In this document: positions 27,069-37,765 of the stretch, one piece after another
Layout of the letters: each line of letters opens with the position of its first letter
Numbering within the stretch: the first letter of the stretch is position 1
Assembly: GCF_003012775.1 (NCBI RefSeq)
Contig: NZ_PXYG01000003.1
Coordinates: 1 to 64,000, forward strand
Reading direction: 5' to 3'
Length of the DNA stretch: 64,000 nt
DNA from: Zobellella endophytica
GTDB lineage: Bacteria; Pseudomonadota; Gammaproteobacteria; Enterobacterales; Aeromonadaceae
The notes under the pieces: model-generated
The model's input: the letters and a program-made list of their open reading frames with translations, nothing else
Database searches by the model: none
Told to the model about the DNA's origin: nothing
Position numbers and translations under genes: made by a program

Positions 27069-29882
27069 TTATGCTTCAGTCAACGTCAGTGCGTCTTCGA
27101 CCAACGCTTTTTGTTGTTGTAAGTGAACAGAGGTGTAACCCACGGCCGGCGATGCCGAGGCGGCGCGACCGGCATAACGCAGGTTGGCACCCGCCGGAAT
27201 GGCAGCCCAGAAATGGTGCTGGCTGCAATACCAGGCCCCCTGGTTTTGCGGCTCTTCCTGACACCAGACAAAGTCCTGCACGTGCTGGTAGTCGGCAAGA
27301 ATCGCGGCAACCTCTTCCTGAGGGAACGGATACAATTGCTCGATCCGGATAATGGCCACGTCCGTTTGTTCTTTTTTACGGCGCGCTTCCAGCAGGTCGT
27401 AATACACCTTGCCGGAGCACAGTACGATCCGCTTGACACCTTTCGGATCCAGGGAGTCGATTTCACCGATGGCGTTCTGGAAGGTGCCGCTGGCCAGGGT
27501 TTCCAGCTCGGACACCGCCAGCGGATGGCGCAGCAACGACTTGGGCGTCATCACCACCAGCGGCCGGCGCATGGGGCGCAGTACCTGGCGGCGCAGCATG
27601 TGGAACACCTGGGCCGGGGTGGTGGGCACGCACACCTGCATGTTGTGCTCGGCGCACAGCTGCAGATAGCGCTCAAGGCGGGCGCTGGAGTGCTCGGGGC
27701 CCTGGCCTTCGTAACCATGGGGCAGCAGCAGGGTCAGGCCGCACATCCGGCCCCACTTCTGCTCGCCGGAACTCAGGAACTGGTCGATCACCACCTGGGC
27801 ACCGTTGGCGAAGTCGCCGAACTGGGCTTCCCAGATGGTCAGACCTTCCGGCTCGGCGGTGGCGTAGCCGTATTCGAACGCCATCACCGCCTCTTCGCTC
27901 AGCACCGAGTCGTACACCTGGAACTGACCCTGACTATCGGACAGATGACACAGCGGGGTATAGGTGCTGGCGTCGTTCTGGTTGTGCAGTACCGCATGGC
28001 GATGGAAGAAGGTGCCGCGGCCGGAATCCTGGCCGGTGAGACGCACTTCATAACCGCTGTTGCACAGGGTGGCGTAGGCCAGCACTTCGGCAAAGCCCCA
28101 GTCCGCCAGTTTCTCGCCCTTGGCCATGGTACGGCGATCGTCGTAGATCTTGCCGACCTGGCGCTGCAGGGTGTGCGTCTCGGGGTAGCTGGTCACCCGC
28201 TCGGCCAGCTCTTTCAGCTTGTCCAGCGGGTAGCTGGAGTCGTAGGGCATGTCCCACTCGTGGCCCAGGTAGGGTGACCAGTCGACGGAGTGCTTCTCCA
28301 TCGGCCGCCATTCCTTGACCACGCACTCACCGTGATCCAGCGCATCCCGGTACTCGTTGATCATCACGGTGGTGTCTTCGGTAGACACGGTACCCTTGCC
28401 GATCAGCAGGTCCGCATAAATCTTGCGCGGGGTTGGGTGCTTCTTGATCTTCTGGTACATCAGCGGCTGGGTGGCGCTCGGCTCGTCCGCCTCGTTGTGG
28501 CCGTGCCGGCGATAACACACCAGGTCGATCACCACGTCACGGCCGAACTCGTTGCGGAAGTCCAGCGCCAGCTGGGTCACCTGCACCACGGCTTCCGGAT
28601 CGTCGGCGTTGACGTGGAAGATCGGTGCCTGCACCATCTTGGCGATGTCGGTGCAGTATTCGGTGGAGCGGGTATCGCGCGGGTTGGAGGTGGTGAAGCC
28701 CACCTGATTGTTGATCACGATACGGATGGTACCGCCCACCCCATAGCCGCGAGTCAGCGACATGTTGAAGGTTTCCGCCACCACACCCTGGCCGGCGAAG
28801 GCCGAGTCGCCGTGGATGGTGATCGGCAATACCTGGCGGCCGTCCGGATTTTCCAGCCGGTCCATGCGCGCACGCACCGAGCCGATAACCACCGGGTTGA
28901 CGATTTCCAGGTGCGAGGGGTTGAACGCCAGCGCCAGGTGCACGGTGCCGCCCGGGGTTTCGAAGTCGGAGCTGAAGCCCATGTGGTATTTGACGTCACC
29001 GGAGCTCTGGGTCTCGTACTTGCCGGCAAAGGCATCGAACAGGTCTTGCGGACGCTTGCCCAGCACGTTGACCAGCATATTCAGACGGCCCCGGTGGGCC
29101 ATGCCGATCACCACTTCCCGGCCACCTTTCTCGCCGAAGCGACGGATCAGCTCCTTGGTCATGGGTACCAGGGCATCGCCCCCTTCCAGGGAGAAGCGCT
29201 TGGCACCGGGGAACTTGGCACCCAGGTATTTCTCCAGACCCTCGGCGGCGGTCAGGCTGTCGAGGAAGCGCAGCTTGTCTTCCTGGGTGTATTGGGGCTC
29301 ACCGACAACAGGCTCCAAACGACCCTGGATCCAGCGTTTTTCCTCGGTGCTGGTGATGTGCATGTATTCCGCACCCACGGAGCCACAGTAGGTCTTCTTC
29401 AGCGCCGCGACCAGATCCTTCAGCTTCATGGTTTCCTTGCCGATGGCATAGGAGCCCACGTTGAAGGTCGCCTCGAGATCGGCGCCGGTCAGGTTATGGT
29501 AGGCCGGATCCAGCTCCGCCACGGTTTCCCGTTTCCACAGTCCGAGCGGGTCCAGGTTCGCATTCTGGTGCCCGCGGAAGCGGTAGGCGTTGATCAGCTG
29601 CAGAACTTTGACTTGCTTGGCATCAGCGTGGGGATCGCTGACTGGGGTGGCATATCGGGAGTTGTCTTTGGCGAGGCGGCGAAAATAATCTCTTACTTGC
29701 GAGTGGGGTTGATCCTGAACATGACTGTCTGATTGAGGCAGACCGTCAAAAACGGATCGCCACTGGTCAGGAACGGTTTCAGGATCGGCAAGGTAGGCCT
29801 CGTACAGGTCTTCTACATAGGTCGCATTGGCACCGGCCAGGTGAGAAGATTCCAGCCAGGCTTGCATTACGCCATTGTGCAT
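27069..29882 (-). CDS. sucA: 2-oxoglutarate dehydrogenase E1
   Basis: Thiamin diphosphate enzyme that decarboxylates 2-oxoglutarate and passes the succinyl group to SucB. It has 937 residues starting MHNGVMQAWLESSHL, aligned with the E. coli start. Visible features: GMAHRGRLNMLVNVLGK, the HGDSAFAGQGVVAET block, the TPP-binding region around RRHGHNEADEPSATQP, and the C-terminal GSGKVYYDLLEARRK-like segment. It is 18 bp before sucB, completing sucABCD downstream of sdhCDAB. Confidence 0.98.
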   Translation of the reverse strand: MHNGVMQAWLESSHLAGANATYVEDLYEAYLADPETVPDQWRSVFDGLPQSDSHVQDQPHSQVRDYFRRLAKDNSRYATPVSDPHADAKQVKVLQLINAYRFRGHQNANLDPLGLWKRETVAELDPAYHNLTGADLEATFNVGSYAIGKETMKLKDLVAALKKTYCGSVGAEYMHITSTEEKRWIQGRLEPVVGEPQYTQEDKLRFLDSLTAAEGLEKYLGAKFPGAKRFSLEGGDALVPMTKELIRRFGEKGGREVVIGMAHRGRLNMLVNVLGKRPQDLFDAFAGKYETQSSGDVKYHMGFSSDFETPGGTVHLALAFNPSHLEIVNPVVIGSVRARMDRLENPDGRQVLPITIHGDSAFAGQGVVAETFNMSLTRGYGVGGTIRIVINNQVGFTTSNPRDTRSTEYCTDIAKMVQAPIFHVNADDPEAVVQVTQLALDFRNEFGRDVVIDLVCYRRHGHNEADEPSATQPLMYQKIKKHPTPRKIYADLLIGKGTVSTEDTTVMINEYRDALDHGECVVKEWRPMEKHSVDWSPYLGHEWDMPYDSSYPLDKLKELAERVTSYPETHTLQRQVGKIYDDRRTMAKGEKLADWGFAEVLAYATLCNSGYEVRLTGQDSGRGTFFHRHAVLHNQNDASTYTPLCHLSDSQGQFQVYDSVLSEEAVMAFEYGYATAEPEGLTIWEAQFGDFANGAQVVIDQFLSSGEQKWGRMCGLTLLLPHGYEGQGPEHSSARLERYLQLCAEHNMQVCVPTTPAQVFHMLRRQVLRPMRRPLVVMTPKSLLRHPLAVSELETLASGTFQNAIGEIDSLDPKGVKRIVLCSGKVYYDLLEARRKKEQTDVAIIRIEQLYPFPQEEVAAILADYQHVQDFVWCQEEPQNQGAWYCSQHHFWAAIPAGANLRYAGRAASASPAVGYTSVHLQQQKALVEDALTLTEA

Positions 29883-29979
29883 CTTTATCCCTTTGTAACT
29901 TCTCGACAGGGCTACTGTCGTTCTGGTCGTCGAGTCAAAAGCCGCCCGCGAAGGCGGCTTAAATTTCAGCTTGGGCTGA

Positions 29980-30696
29980 TTATACCGCCCGTTTCAGCAG
30001 CATGGACTTGATATGACCGATGGCCTTGGTGGGGTTAAGGCCTTTGGGACACACGTTCACACAGTTCATGATGCCATGGCAGCGGAATACGCTGAAGGCG
30101 TCATCCAGGTTGGACAGGCGATCGTCGGTGGCGGTATCGCGGCTGTCGGCCAGCCAGCGATAGGCGGCCAGCAGGCCGGCCGGGCCGATGAACTTGTCCG
30201 GGTTCCACCAGAACGAAGGGCAAGAGGTGGAGCAGCAGGCGCACAGGATGCACTCGTACAGCCCGTCCAGCTTGGCCCGCTCGTCCGGCGACTGCAGGCG
30301 CTCGCGGGCGGGCGGCTGCTTGTCTTCGGCGATGAGGAAGGGCTTGACCTTCTCCCACTGGGTATAGAACTGGCTCAGGTCGACCACCAGGTCGCGCACC
30401 ACCGGCAGGCCGGGCAGCGGGCGGATCACCACCTTGTTGTTCTTGCCCAGCAGATCGGACAGCGGGGTGATACAGGCCAGGCCGTTCTTGCCGTTCATGT
30501 TCAGGCCGTCGGAGCCACAGACCCCTTCGCGGCAGGAGCGGCGAAACGCCAGGGTAGGATCCTGCTCCTTCAGGGCCAGCAATGCGTCCAGCACCATCAT
30601 GTCGGAGCCCTGCGGCACCTCCAGACGGTAGTCCTTCATGTGCGGCGCCGAATCGGTTTCCGGGTTGTAGCGATAAACAGAAATCGTGACTTGCAT
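29980..30696 (-). CDS. sdhB: Succinate dehydrogenase iron-sulfur subunit
   Basis: The protein has 238 residues. N-terminal 2Fe-2S ferredoxin domain with RRSCREGVCGSDGLNMNGK; C-terminal cluster ligands in CILCACCSTSCPSFWW and CHGIMNCVNVCPKGLNP (4Fe-4S and 3Fe-4S). It carries electrons from SdhA flavin to the quinone at the SdhCD membrane anchor. It lies 14 bp after sdhA. Confidence 0.98.
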   Translation of the reverse strand: MQVTISVYRYNPETDSAPHMKDYRLEVPQGSDMMVLDALLALKEQDPTLAFRRSCREGVCGSDGLNMNGKNGLACITPLSDLLGKNNKVVIRPLPGLPVVRDLVVDLSQFYTQWEKVKPFLIAEDKQPPARERLQSPDERAKLDGLYECILCACCSTSCPSFWWNPDKFIGPAGLLAAYRWLADSRDTATDDRLSNLDDAFSVFRCHGIMNCVNVCPKGLNPTKAIGHIKSMLLKRAV

Positions 30697-30710
30697 AGTA
30701 TCCCCTCCCC

Positions 30711-32477
30711 TTAGTAAGTCCGCGCCTTCGGCGGGAATGCGTCACGGGTTTTCGGTGACATATTCACGGACCGACGGGTCATGGACTCGGTTTCCGGGCT
30801 GTACAGCGAGTGGCACAGCCAGTTCTCATCATCACGCTCCGGATAATCGAAGCGGGAGTGAGCACCGCGGCTCTCGGTACGGAAGTTGGCCGCCACGGCG
30901 GTGGCGTAGGCGGTTTCCATCAGGTTATCGAGTTCCAGGCATTCGATACGCTGGGTGTTGAAGTCGCGGCTGGTGTCGTCCAGACGGGCAGACTTCAGAC
31001 GCTCGCGGATCACCTTGAGCTCGGCCAGGCCTTCGGCCATGGCATCACCTTCCCGGAACACGGAGAAGTTGTTCTGCATGCAGCGCTGCAGGTCTTTCTT
31101 GATCTGTACCGGATCCTCGCCGCTGCGGGTGTTTTCCCAGCGGTGATAACGGGCCAGGGAGGCGTCCAGATCGGACTCGGAAGCGGCACGCACGTCGCCC
31201 AGCTCGTTCAGCGCTTCGGTCAGGTGGCGACCCACGGCACGGCCGAACACCACCAGGTCGAGCAGCGAGTTGCCGCCCAGACGGTTGGCACCGTGCACCG
31301 ACACGCAGGCAATCTCGCCCACCGCGAACAGGCCCTTCACCGGCACGTCGTTGCCGTTGGCATCCTGTTTCAGGGCCTGGCCGTGCACGTTGGTGGGGAT
31401 ACCGCCCATCATGTAATGACAGGTGGGGATAACGGGGATCGGCTCTTTCACCGGATCCACGTGGGCGAAGGTGCGCGACAGCTCGCAGATGCCGGGCAGG
31501 CGGCTTTCCAGCACGTCCTTGCCCAGGTGATCCAGCTTCAGCTTGATGTGCGGACCCCAGGGGCCGTCGCAGCCGCGGCCTTCGCGGATCTCGATCATCA
31601 TGGAGCGGGCCACCACGTCACGACCGGCCAGGTCCTTGGCGTTGGGGGCATAACGCTCCATGAAGCGCTCGCCGTCCTTGTTCAGCAGGTAACCGCCCTC
31701 GCCCCGGCAACCTTCGGTCACCAGCACGCCGGCACCGGCGATGCCGGTGGGGTGGAACTGCCACATTTCCATGTCCTGCACCGGCACGCCGGCACGCAGC
31801 GCCATGCCGACACCGTCACCGGTGTTGATGTGGGCGTTGGTGGTGGACTGATAGATGCGACCGGCGCCGCCGGTGGCCAGGATGGTGGCCTTGGCCTTGA
31901 AGTAGACCACTTCACCGGTTTCGATGTCGATGGCGGTACAGCCGACCACATCACCGTCCTGGTTTTTCACCAGGTCCAGGGCATACCACTCGGAAAACAC
32001 CGTGGTCTGGTGCTTGACGTTCTGCTGGTACAGGGTGTGCAGCAGGGCGTGGCCGGTGCGGTCGGAGGCCGCCGCGGTACGGGCAGCCTGCTCGCCGCCG
32101 AAGGCCTTGGACTGGCCGCCGAAGGGGCGCTGATAGACCTTGCCGTTGTCGAAACGGGAGAACGGCAGGCCCATTTTTTCCAGCTCGAGGATGGCCTCGG
32201 GGCCGGTCTGGCACATGAACTCGATAGCGTCCTGGTCACCGATGTAGTCGGAACCCTTGACGGTGTCGTACATGTGCCATTCCCAGTTGTCGTCGTGGGC
32301 ATTGCCCAGCGCCACCGTGATGCCGCCCTGGGCGGACACGGTGTGGGAACGGGTCGGAAATACCTTTGACAACAGCGCGCAGCTCTTGCCGGATTCAGCG
32401 ATTTGAAGGGCGGCGCGCATGCCGGCGCCGCCAGCGCCGATTACCACGGCGTCGAATTCACGAATTGCAATAGTCAC
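30711..32477 (-). CDS. sdhA: Succinate dehydrogenase flavoprotein subunit
   Basis: The GTG start at 32477, one base after the sdhD stop, gives 588 residues, the E. coli length; an upstream ATG in frame lies within sdhD and is rejected. FAD-binding [17 protein letters not shown] is at the N-terminus. The FAD-linking His is in [11 protein letters not shown] (about 45), and the catalytic region contains [20 protein letters not shown] and [15 protein letters not shown]. Oxidises succinate to fumarate. Confidence 0.97.
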   Translation of the reverse strand: MTIAIREFDAVVIGAGGAGMRAALQIAESGKSCALLSKVFPTRSHTVSAQGGITVALGNAHDDNWEWHMYDTVKGSDYIGDQDAIEFMCQTGPEAILELEKMGLPFSRFDNGKVYQRPFGGQSKAFGGEQAARTAAASDRTGHALLHTLYQQNVKHQTTVFSEWYALDLVKNQDGDVVGCTAIDIETGEVVYFKAKATILATGGAGRIYQSTTNAHINTGDGVGMALRAGVPVQDMEMWQFHPTGIAGAGVLVTEGCRGEGGYLLNKDGERFMERYAPNAKDLAGRDVVARSMMIEIREGRGCDGPWGPHIKLKLDHLGKDVLESRLPGICELSRTFAHVDPVKEPIPVIPTCHYMMGGIPTNVHGQALKQDANGNDVPVKGLFAVGEIACVSVHGANRLGGNSLLDLVVFGRAVGRHLTEALNELGDVRAASESDLDASLARYHRWENTRSGEDPVQIKKDLQRCMQNNFSVFREGDAMAEGLAELKVIRERLKSARLDDTSRDFNTQRIECLELDNLMETAYATAVAANFRTESRGAHSRFDYPERDDENWLCHSLYSPETESMTRRSVNMSPKTRDAFPPKARTY

Positions 32478-32478
32478 C

Positions 32479-32823
32479 TTATACACCCCACAGGACAACG
32501 ATACCGGTCAGCAGATACACCAGCAGCAACACCACCACCCCGAACTGGGCCAGGCCACGCCACAGCGCCGGCTTGACATAGTCGGAGAGCACCTGCCAGG
32601 CACCGATCCAGCCGTGCATCAGCACGCTGAACAGGGCCAGCAAGGTGAACACCTTGGTGAAGGTCTTGTCGAAGAAGCCGGTCCAGACATCGTAGGTGAT
32701 GTCGTTGAAGGCGATAAAACCCACCAGGTAAATGGTGTATAAGGTAAGAATTACAGCAGTCGCGCGAATCAACATGAAGTCGTGCACGCCGCTGCGGCCA
32801 AAGGTTGCAGAATTGGTTACCAT
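32479..32823 (-). CDS. sdhD: Succinate dehydrogenase membrane anchor SdhD
   Basis: A 114-residue protein with three membrane helices (about 20-40, 60-80, 90-112). The heme b ligand His is in [17 protein letters not shown]. It overlaps sdhC by 7 bp. Confidence 0.95.
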   Translation of the reverse strand: MVTNSATFGRSGVHDFMLIRATAVILTLYTIYLVGFIAFNDITYDVWTGFFDKTFTKVFTLLALFSVLMHGWIGAWQVLSDYVKPALWRGLAQFGVVVLLLVYLLTGIVVLWGV

Positions 32824-33215
32824 ACCAGTACCCCCGCCAGCAGTGACAAGAAGATTGTCACACCGAACGCCACTTTGGCGCTCAGCGCACCCGACTCCAG
32901 CTCTTCACAGTAGCCCAGGTCCATAATGAGGTGGCGGATGCCGCCCACTATGTGATAGGCCAGTGCAGTCAGCACACCCCAGAGGATCAGACCGACGAAG
33001 AAACCGTCGAGAATGTCCACGACCGCCCGGAACCCGGCTTCCGAAGAAAGCGAGTAACTGAGCAGCCAGAGCAGGATGGCGAGTGCAAACAGCGTGATGA
33101 CACCGGAAGCCCGGTGGAGGATGGATGCGATAGCAGTAACAGGTTGGCGAATAGTCCGTAGGTCGAGGTTTACAGGTCTCTGTTTTTTAGTCACGGTCTT
33201 GCCCACTAGCTCCAT
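32817..33215 (-). CDS. sdhC: Succinate dehydrogenase cytochrome b556 subunit SdhC
   Basis: A 132-residue protein from ATG 33215; no clear ribosome binding site is seen, and a GTG seven codons later ([12 protein letters not shown]) would match the E. coli start better. [13 protein letters not shown] holds quinone-site residues and [14 protein letters not shown] the heme ligand His. It is first gene of the sdhCDAB-sucABCD block, divergent from gltA. Confidence 0.95.
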   Translation of the reverse strand: MELVGKTVTKKQRPVNLDLRTIRQPVTAIASILHRASGVITLFALAILLWLLSYSLSSEAGFRAVVDILDGFFVGLILWGVLTALAYHIVGGIRHLIMDLGYCEELESGALSAKVAFGVTIFLSLLAGVLVW

Positions 33216-33614
33216 TGAGCACGTTAGTTATTGTATTTAACAGGTTTTTCCCGGGTATATGAAAATGTGGTCATGGTGCGAAAAGCATACGAGAGATCGA
33301 CACCGACAACGGTTCCGGGACTCTCATCTGCATCCTGTAGCATGGCCACAACTGCATCCTATACCCTCGGCGGCCAGTATAAGGAGGGGGAAAAATAATT
33401 ACAATGAAGGCCCTGAAACAATTGCCAAATATGTAAAGTTGATCGCACAACGGGGTTAACGGCCTGTACCGGGTGCCGACGAAAATTGACATTCGCCCCG
33501 GGTTCTGTCTTCAATATGCCCGCACCATGGGAAGCAAAAATGGTTAAATATTCACTTGACCTGTGTAAAAATTCTTACCCGTGGACCTATTATAAAAAGC
33601 AAAGGAGACGTGCT
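33216..33614. promoter_or_regulatory. Divergent sdhC / gltA control region
   Basis: About 400 bp with no gene. It must contain promoters for the sdh-suc block and gltA. A direct repeat CTGCATCCT at 33328 and 33352 (24 bp apart) and an AT-rich stretch with TATTATAAAAAG at 33588-33599 just before the gltA ribosome site are the only elements I can point to. No clear ArcA or CRP site was identified by eye. Confidence 0.5.
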
Positions 33615-34904
33615 ATGGCTGACCAAAAGGCCACACTGCATCTGCCCGGCAAGGAACCTATCGAGCTTCCGATCGCCTCAGGCACTGCTGGTTACGATGT
33701 GATCGATATCAGTTCCCTCGGCTCACACGGTTACTTTACCTACGACCCCGGTTTTATGGCGACCGCGTCCTGCCGGTCCGAGATCACCTACATCGACGGT
33801 GACCTGGGCATACTGCTGCACCGCGGCTACCCGATCGACCAGCTGGCACAGGATGCCAACTACCTGGAGGTCTGTTACCTGCTGCTGTACGGCGAAGCCC
33901 CCACCGCCAAGCAATACGAAGAATTCCATCGCAACATCATGCGCCACACCATGGTGCACGAGCAGTTGTCGTCTTTCTTCAAGGGCTATCGCCGCGATGC
34001 CCACCCGATGGCCATCGTGTGCGGCGTTATCGCCGGCCTGTCCGCCTTCTACCACGATCCCATGGACATCAACGATGCCCGCCATCGTGAAATCGCGGCC
34101 CACCGCCTGGTCGCCAAGATGCCGACCATCGCCGCCATGGCCTACAAGTACTCCATCGGCCAGCCGTTCGTGTATCCGCGCAACGATCTGAGCTATGCGG
34201 GCAACTTCCTGCAGATGATGTTCGCCGTGCCCTGTGAAGACTACAAGGTCAACCCCATCGTCGAACGCGCCATGGACCGTATCTTCACCCTGCATGCGGA
34301 TCACGAGCAGAACGCCTCCACCAGCACGGTGCGGCTGTCCGGCTCCAGCGGCGCCAACCCCTTCGCCTGTATCGCCGCCGGTATCGCCTCCCTGTGGGGA
34401 CCTGCCCACGGTGGTGCCAACGAAGCCTGCCTGATGATGCTGGAAGAAATAGGCTCCGTCGATCGCATCCCCGAGTACGTCGAAAAGGCCAAGGACAAGG
34501 ACGATCCCTTCCGCCTGATGGGCTTCGGCCACCGGGTGTACAAGAACTTCGATCCGCGCGCCACCGTGATGCGCGACACCTGCCACGAAGTGCTGGACGA
34601 TCTGAAAATCCAGGATCCGCTGCTGGACGTGGCCATGGAGCTGGAGCGCATCGCGCTGTCCGACCCCTACTTCGTCGAGCGCAAGCTGTATCCGAACGTG
34701 GATTTCTACTCCGGTATCATCCTGAAGGCCATCGGTATTCCGACCAGCATGTTCACCGTGATCTTCGCCCTGGCCCGTACCGTCGGCTGGATGTCCCACT
34801 GGAACGAAATGATCTCCGATCCCAAGCAGAAGATCGGTCGTCCGCGCCAGCTGTACACCGGCGCCGCCCAGCGCGACTTCAAGACCCAGGTAGAAAAGAA
34901 GTAA
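33615..34904 (+). CDS. gltA: Citrate synthase (hexameric, type II)
   Basis: Condenses oxaloacetate and acetyl-CoA to citrate. Start ATG 33615 ([17 protein letters not shown]) with AGGAG upstream gives 429 residues; upstream in-frame ATGs lack such a site. Active-site His residues are in ADHEQNAST and [10 protein letters not shown], with Arg/Asp in [14 protein letters not shown]. The length and sequence fit the NADH-sensitive Gram-negative type. Confidence 0.98.
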   Translation: MADQKATLHLPGKEPIELPIASGTAGYDVIDISSLGSHGYFTYDPGFMATASCRSEITYIDGDLGILLHRGYPIDQLAQDANYLEVCYLLLYGEAPTAKQYEEFHRNIMRHTMVHEQLSSFFKGYRRDAHPMAIVCGVIAGLSAFYHDPMDINDARHREIAAHRLVAKMPTIAAMAYKYSIGQPFVYPRNDLSYAGNFLQMMFAVPCEDYKVNPIVERAMDRIFTLHADHEQNASTSTVRLSGSSGANPFACIAAGIASLWGPAHGGANEACLMMLEEIGSVDRIPEYVEKAKDKDDPFRLMGFGHRVYKNFDPRATVMRDTCHEVLDDLKIQDPLLDVAMELERIALSDPYFVERKLYPNVDFYSGIILKAIGIPTSMFTVIFALARTVGWMSHWNEMISDPKQKIGRPRQLYTGAAQRDFKTQVEKK

Positions 34905-34926
34905 CCCTTCTTGCCACCCGGGTAAA

Positions 34927-34950
34927 ACAAGGCCGGCTTATGCCGGCCTT
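34927..34950 (+). terminator. gltA terminator
   Basis: Stem CAAGGCCGGC / GCCGGCCTTG with loop TTAT, followed by TGTTTT. Confidence 0.85.
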
Positions 34951-35004
34951 GTGTTTTGATGGCGACGCGTCAGGGCTCGCCGCCTCCGGGAGAACAAGCG
35001 GGGC

Positions 35005-35535
35005 TTACTGGTTAATATCGATCTGCTTGCCCTTGCTTTCGCTCCGCGGCTGGCGGGGCACGCTGACCTTCAGCACCCCGTCTTTGAACTCGGCCTTGAT
35101 GTCGTCTGCCCTGGCGTCATTCGGCAGGGTCAGCAGCCGCTGGAAATGGCCGTAGCTGCGTTCCACCCGGTGCAGCTTGTCGGTTTTCTCTTCGTGTTCG
35201 TATTTCTTCTCGCCGCGGATAGTCAGCCGGTTCCCTTCCAGGGTCAGGCTGATATCTTCCTTCTTGACGCCGGGGATCTCCAGGCTGATCAAGTAGTTGC
35301 CTTCCCGTTCACTGATATCGAGGCTGGGCTTGAGCTGGCTGAAACTGGGCCAGTCGTCCAGGGCCGGGGCACCGAAACGGCGCAGGCTGCGTTCAAACAA
35401 CCGGTCCATGTCCTGCTGTAGCCGGAGCATGGGATGCACGTCTTCCTTGTCCACCATAGGCATGGCTTCATCCTGCTCGTGGCGGAACCAGTTCCAGGGC
35501 GCCAGCCTGGACGGCGACAAATCTTTTAATGCCAT
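35005..35535 (-). CDS. Small heat-shock protein (Hsp20/alpha-crystallin)
   Basis: ATP-independent chaperone that holds unfolding proteins. Start ATG 35535 (MALKDLSPSRLAPW), 8 nt from GGAGG, gives 176 residues. The alpha-crystallin domain spans about 70-170, with the conserved GVLKVSVPR near the end and GNRLTIRGEKK mid-domain. It is convergent with gltA and stands alone. Confidence 0.93.
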   Translation of the reverse strand: MALKDLSPSRLAPWNWFRHEQDEAMPMVDKEDVHPMLRLQQDMDRLFERSLRRFGAPALDDWPSFSQLKPSLDISEREGNYLISLEIPGVKKEDISLTLEGNRLTIRGEKKYEHEEKTDKLHRVERSYGHFQRLLTLPNDARADDIKAEFKDGVLKVSVPRQPRSESKGKQIDINQ

Positions 35536-35619
35536 GATAACCACCTCCTTGAATTGACTTTTTTTTAACCAACCCCAGGATCAAGTATTATCTTCGGCCG
35601 GCGACTTTCAAGGCAGATA

Positions 35620-35657
35620 ACAGGGCCGGGCTTGATCAGCATCAAGCCCGGCCCTGT
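35620..35657. terminator. Long hairpin after fbp
   Basis: A 17-bp perfect stem beginning ACAGGGCCGGGCTTGAT with loop CAGC, lying between the fbp stop and the hsp20 promoter region. The T-run after it is stronger on the plus strand (GTTTTC) than on the minus strand. Confidence 0.75.
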
Positions 35658-35693
35658 TTTCGGTCGGGAGGGCGCGACCGCGCCCTGGCGAGG

Positions 35694-36713
35694 TTATTCG
35701 GCCGACGGCGTGGAGTACTGGGCCATGAATTCTTCGGCCTTTTCCACCATGCGGGTGGAGCCGACGAAATAGGGGGTGCGCTGGTGCAGGGAAGTGGGCT
35801 TGATTTCCATGATCCGGCGGTAGCCGTCGGAGGCCTTGCCCCCGGCCTGCTCGGCCAGGAAGGCCAGCGGGTTGCACTCGTACAGCAGGCGCAGCTTGCC
35901 GTTGGGGGCGCTGGTGCCGGAGGGGTAGATATAGATGCCGCCCTTCAGCATGTTGCGGTGGAAGTCGGACACCAGGGAGCCGATGTAGCGGGAAGTGTAG
36001 GGGCGCTTGCTGGCGTCGTCCTTTTCCTGGCAGTACTTGAGGTACTTCTTCACCCCATCCGGGAACTTGATGTAGTTGCCCTCGTTGATGGAGTAGATGG
36101 TGCCCTCTTCAGGAATGCGGATATCCTCATGGGACAGGCAGAAGGATCCCAGCGTGGGATCGTAAGTAAAACCGTGCACCCCGTGACCGGTGGTGTATAC
36201 CAGCATGGTGGAGGAGCCGTACACCACGTAACCGGCGGCGATCTGGTTGATGCCCGGCTGCAGGAAGTCCTCCAGGGTCACCGGCTGGCCCGGCTCGCTG
36301 ATGCGGCGGTAGATGGAGAAGATGGTGCCGACGGAAACGTTGACGTCGATGTTGGAAGAGCCGTCGAGCGGATCCATCAGCACCACGTACTTGGCGTTGG
36401 AATGGTTCTCGCCGTCGAAGGCCACGAAATGGTCTTCCTCTTCGGAGGCGATACCGCACACCTCGCCGCGGGCCTCGAGGGCGGCCTTGAACATATCGTT
36501 GGCGTAGACGTCCAGCTTCTGCTGCACCTCGCCCTGCACGTTCTCGTTGCCGTTGCTGCCACCGATGATGTCGGCGGCCAGCCCGGCCCGGTTGATCTCC
36601 CGGTTGACCACCTTGGCGGCGCGGCGGATGGAAGACAGCAGGGATGAAAGCTCACCGGTTGCGCTGGGGTATTCGGCCTGTTTCTTTACGATGTATTCAC
36701 CCAGGGTAATCAT
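35694..36713 (-). CDS. fbp: Fructose-1,6-bisphosphatase class I
   Basis: Hydrolyses fructose 1,6-bisphosphate in gluconeogenesis. The protein has 339 residues. Metal-binding motifs are EEED (about 91-94) and [20 protein letters not shown] (about 113-132). [20 protein letters not shown] near the C-terminus includes the conserved Glu. Monocistronic. Confidence 0.98.
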   Translation of the reverse strand: MITLGEYIVKKQAEYPSATGELSSLLSSIRRAAKVVNREINRAGLAADIIGGSNGNENVQGEVQQKLDVYANDMFKAALEARGEVCGIASEEEDHFVAFDGENHSNAKYVVLMDPLDGSSNIDVNVSVGTIFSIYRRISEPGQPVTLEDFLQPGINQIAAGYVVYGSSTMLVYTTGHGVHGFTYDPTLGSFCLSHEDIRIPEEGTIYSINEGNYIKFPDGVKKYLKYCQEKDDASKRPYTSRYIGSLVSDFHRNMLKGGIYIYPSGTSAPNGKLRLLYECNPLAFLAEQAGGKASDGYRRIMEIKPTSLHQRTPYFVGSTRMVEKAEEFMAQYSTPSAE

Positions 36714-36830
36714 ATGGTTCCTCAGACGTTTCCTTGTGGCGGAGATGGTCCCCGCCGGCGTTGCGGGGCAATTTACCCCTTTATCTTTTTTCTTGCAGTG
36801 AATTTTGTCGGATACCGCCGCTGAATCGAG

Positions 36831-37580
36831 TCAGCCTGCGCTCAGCAGGCGACGAACCGCGTCCAGATCCGCCGGGGTATCCACCCCGGCCGGCGGCACC
36901 GTGCAGGCCTCGGCCAGGACGATGGACTCCCCGTGCCACAGCACCCTCAGTTGCTCCAGCTTTTCCCGCTGCTCCAGCGGGCTGACCGGCAGGGCCAGGT
37001 AACGGCGGATAAAGCCGGCCCGGTAGGCATAGATGCCGATATGGCGCAGGCAGCCGGCAAGCTGGGGCGCCGAGGTGGCCATGCCGTCCCTGTCCCAGGG
37101 AATGGGCGCCCGGCTGAAGTAGATGGCCTTGCCCGCCGCGCTCTGCACCACCTTGACCACGTTGGGATCCTGCCACTGCTCCGCCTCCTCGACCGGCGTC
37201 GCCAGGGTCGCCATGGGCGCATCACTGGCCGCCAACAGGCTCGCCACCTGATCGATCAGGGCCGGCGGCAACAGCGGCTCGTCCCCCTGCACGTTGACCA
37301 GGATATCGTCCGGCGCCAGGCCGAGCTGCTCCACCACTTCCGCCAGCCGTTCGGTGCCGGACTCGTGGTGGCGGCCGGTCATGCACACCTCCACCCCGCT
37401 GTCCGCCAGGGCGTCACGGATACGTTCGTCGTCGATGGCCACCACCACCCGGGCGGCGGCACTCTGCAGGGCCTGCTCGACCACCCGGCGGATCATCGGC
37501 TTGCCATGGATGTCGGCCAGCGGCTTGCCGGGCAGGCGGGTCGAACTGTAACGGGCGGGGATCACGACGATAAAGCTCAT
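36831..37580 (-). CDS. kdsB: CMP-KDO synthetase
   Basis: Activates 3-deoxy-manno-octulosonate with CTP for LPS inner core synthesis. It has 249 residues. The nucleotide-binding N-terminus is [20 protein letters not shown]; further conserved parts are [10 protein letters not shown] and [12 protein letters not shown]. It overlaps the Trm112-like gene by 4 bp, at the end of comEC-msbA-lpxK-Trm112-kdsB. Confidence 0.97.
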   Translation of the reverse strand: MSFIVVIPARYSSTRLPGKPLADIHGKPMIRRVVEQALQSAAARVVVAIDDERIRDALADSGVEVCMTGRHHESGTERLAEVVEQLGLAPDDILVNVQGDEPLLPPALIDQVASLLAASDAPMATLATPVEEAEQWQDPNVVKVVQSAAGKAIYFSRAPIPWDRDGMATSAPQLAGCLRHIGIYAYRAGFIRRYLALPVSPLEQREKLEQLRVLWHGESIVLAEACTVPPAGVDTPADLDAVRRLLSAG

Positions 37581-37765
37581 CCGGGCAGCTCATCCAGGTC
37601 GAGTTTGCGGGCCCGGTTTTCCAGCAGCACCGGGATGTTTTCGGTAACGGGGTAAGCCAGCCGGTCAAAGCGGCAGATCAGCTCGTTGTGCTGCCGGTCC
37701 AGCTGCAACTTGCCCTTGCACACCGGGCAGGCAATGATTTCCACCAGTTTGGCGTCAATCGCCAT
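37577..37765 (-). CDS. ycaR: Trm112-family (YcaR-like) small protein
   Basis: A 62-residue Trm112-like zinc-ribbon fold: [13 protein letters not shown] with a CxxC pair, and [15 protein letters not shown]. It is found between lpxK and kdsB in many gammaproteobacteria. The second zinc-binding pair is not complete (the Cys in [12 protein letters not shown] stands alone). The function is not known. Confidence 0.9.
   Translation of the reverse strand: MAIDAKLVEIIACPVCKGKLQLDRQHNELICRFDRLAYPVTENIPVLLENRARKLDLDELPG

Noticed and set aside
28290-29732. A 480-codon open frame opposite sucA
   Set aside because: SucA is complete and conserved on the other strand; the antisense translation has no recognisable features.
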